From Parachlamydiaceae bacterium (GTDB taxonomy: Bacteria; Chlamydiota; Chlamydiia; Chlamydiales; Parachlamydiaceae), in assembly GCA_013698165.1 (NCBI GenBank), contig JACCVN010000011.1, positions 1-6,065 of the forward strand: a stretch of DNA of 6,065 nucleotides. Reading direction: 5' to 3'. Position numbers and translations under genes: made by a program. Below, one piece after another: positions 5,751 through 6,065 of the stretch (the first letter of the stretch is position 1; the number at the start of each line of letters is the position of its first letter). The notes under the pieces were generated by a model. It worked only from the letters and a program-made list of their open reading frames with translations, did not search any database and had not been told where the DNA came from.

Positions 5751-5926
5751 ATGTCTTTAAAAGAGAAAGATTTAGTGTTAAAAGAAGAAACAGCAAAAAT
5801 AACCATTTCTTTAACTAAATCAAGTATCGATTTTTTAAGAGTGAGGCTGCAAAGAATCACACTCACTACCAGACAATGATCAGAGCATTAATGACAAATA
5901 CACTTCTCATTACATTTAATAGTTGA
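5751..5926 (+). pseudogene. ribbon-helix-helix (CopG/BrnA-like) antitoxin gene split across two frames
   Basis: Frame one (ATG 5751, stop 5877-5879, 42 codons) gives a charged leader, then AKITISLTKSSIDFL (residues 15-29), the beta strand and start of helix A of a ribbon-helix-helix DNA-binding antitoxin. The frame then turns to unrelated sequence. The -1 frame from 5837 continues the domain exactly: KSEAAKNHTHYQTMIRALM, with the end of helix A, the turn and helix B, stopping at 5924-5926. Joined, the protein would be 58 residues, with 29 from each frame. One added A after the TTTTTTAA run restores a single frame, so a one-base deletion is the plain reading; programmed frameshifting is the alternative. 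No Shine-Dalgarno is visible before the ATG. The upstream 73 bases have no room for a toxin such as BrnT, and none follows, so this looks like an orphan remnant. Family assignment is from pattern recognition and could be a related RHH type. Confidence 0.66.
5831..5867 (+). other. in-phase slippery heptamer TTTTTTA with short downstream stem
   Basis: T TTT TTA (5831-5837) is placed exactly in the X XXY YYZ phase relative to the first frame (codons TTT 5832-5834 and TTA 5835-5837). A -1 slip there yields FLKSEAAK, the expected antitoxin continuation. AGTGAG (5840-5845) can pair with CTCACT (5862-5867), but this stem starts only 2 bases after the heptamer, closer than the usual 5-9, and is short. 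Confidence 0.4.
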
Positions 5927-5950
5927 AAAGAGTGAATTACATGCTCAAAT

Positions 5951-5978
5951 CTTAAGGATAAGCAGTCCTATCTTTAAG
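5951..5978. repeat. 10-bp inverted repeat at the 3' end of the right-edge gene
   Basis: CTTAAGGATA (5951-5960) pairs with TATCTTTAAG (5969-5978) over ten positions, one of them a G-T wobble, around an 8-base loop. It covers the last codons and stop of the minus-strand gene, between convergent reading directions. Neither side has a T-tract, so terminator function is uncertain. Confidence 0.4.
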
Positions 5979-6065
5979 AAAGAAAGTGGCTTTGTAAAGG
6001 TTTTTATTGCTTGTCCATTTGACGTCCCCTTTGGGATCGATAAAGGGGTTAGGTGCCAATAGGGC
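5952..6065 (-). CDS. 3'-partial CDS of unknown function entering from the right edge
   Basis: The minus strand is open from the window edge to a TAA (complement of 5952-5954), giving 37 C-terminal residues that begin ALLAPNPFIDPKGDVKW and end FFLKDRTAYP. The mix of Pro, Asn, Asp and aromatic residues looks like a real folded C-terminus rather than random translation. No domain can be named from so little, and I do not recognise the family. It converges on the antitoxin remnant, leaving 25 bases between them. Confidence 0.55.
   Translation of the reverse strand, partial: ALLAPNPFIDPKGDVKWTSNKNLYKATFFLKDRTAYP

Noticed and set aside
5636..5866. 76-codon minus-strand frame across the tag end and the antitoxin remnant
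   Set aside because: It is antisense to two better supported plus-strand coding segments, has no ribosome site that I can see and resembles no family.
1..6065. CRISPR array, tRNA or rRNA genes, phage integrase or transposase
   Set aside because: No regularly spaced repeats, no tRNA cloverleaf or rRNA-like segments, and no recombinase motifs were seen on either strand.

Overview
The window (about 40% GC by eye, short intergenic gaps) looks like a bacterial chromosome. Single-copy housekeeping genes with weak Shine-Dalgarno sites, plus a lone CysJ-type reductase module, suggest a Chlamydiae-like host-associated bacterium, perhaps of the Parachlamydia/Waddlia group. This assignment rests on overall feel and remembered gene content, not on a marker gene.

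Left part, minus strand: the first 109 codons of an unrecognised gene leave the window at base 1. Behind it is a complete membrane glycosyltransferase of the PMT/ArnT type (1965 to 418) that should transfer a sugar from a polyprenyl-phosphate carrier on the outer face of the inner membrane.

Centre: the 2014-2328 intergenic stretch separates divergent transcription units. It holds a near-consensus plus-strand promoter (TTGAAA, 17 bp, TATAAT), a large nested inverted repeat (2052-2192), a weak terminator-like T-tract (2245-2254) and a second possible promoter just before yggT. It could be a structured small RNA, a structured leader or a MITE-like element.

Right of centre, plus strand: a compact five-gene unit, yggT - dus - acyP - cysJ-like - tag. 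The first three overlap by 4 and 8 bases and the last two follow within 12 and 19 bases, so co-transcription is likely. The products are a small membrane protein, tRNA dihydrouridine synthase, acylphosphatase, a FAD/NADPH reductase without its usual FMN domain, and 3-methyladenine DNA glycosylase I. They share no obvious pathway.

Right end: after tag and a small GC hairpin lies a short ribbon-helix-helix antitoxin-like gene split between two frames. The break falls at a correctly phased T TTT TTA slippery heptamer, so it is either a decayed antitoxin with a one-base deletion or, less likely, a programmed -1 frameshift. A minus-strand gene of unknown function enters from the right edge, with only its last 37 codons visible.
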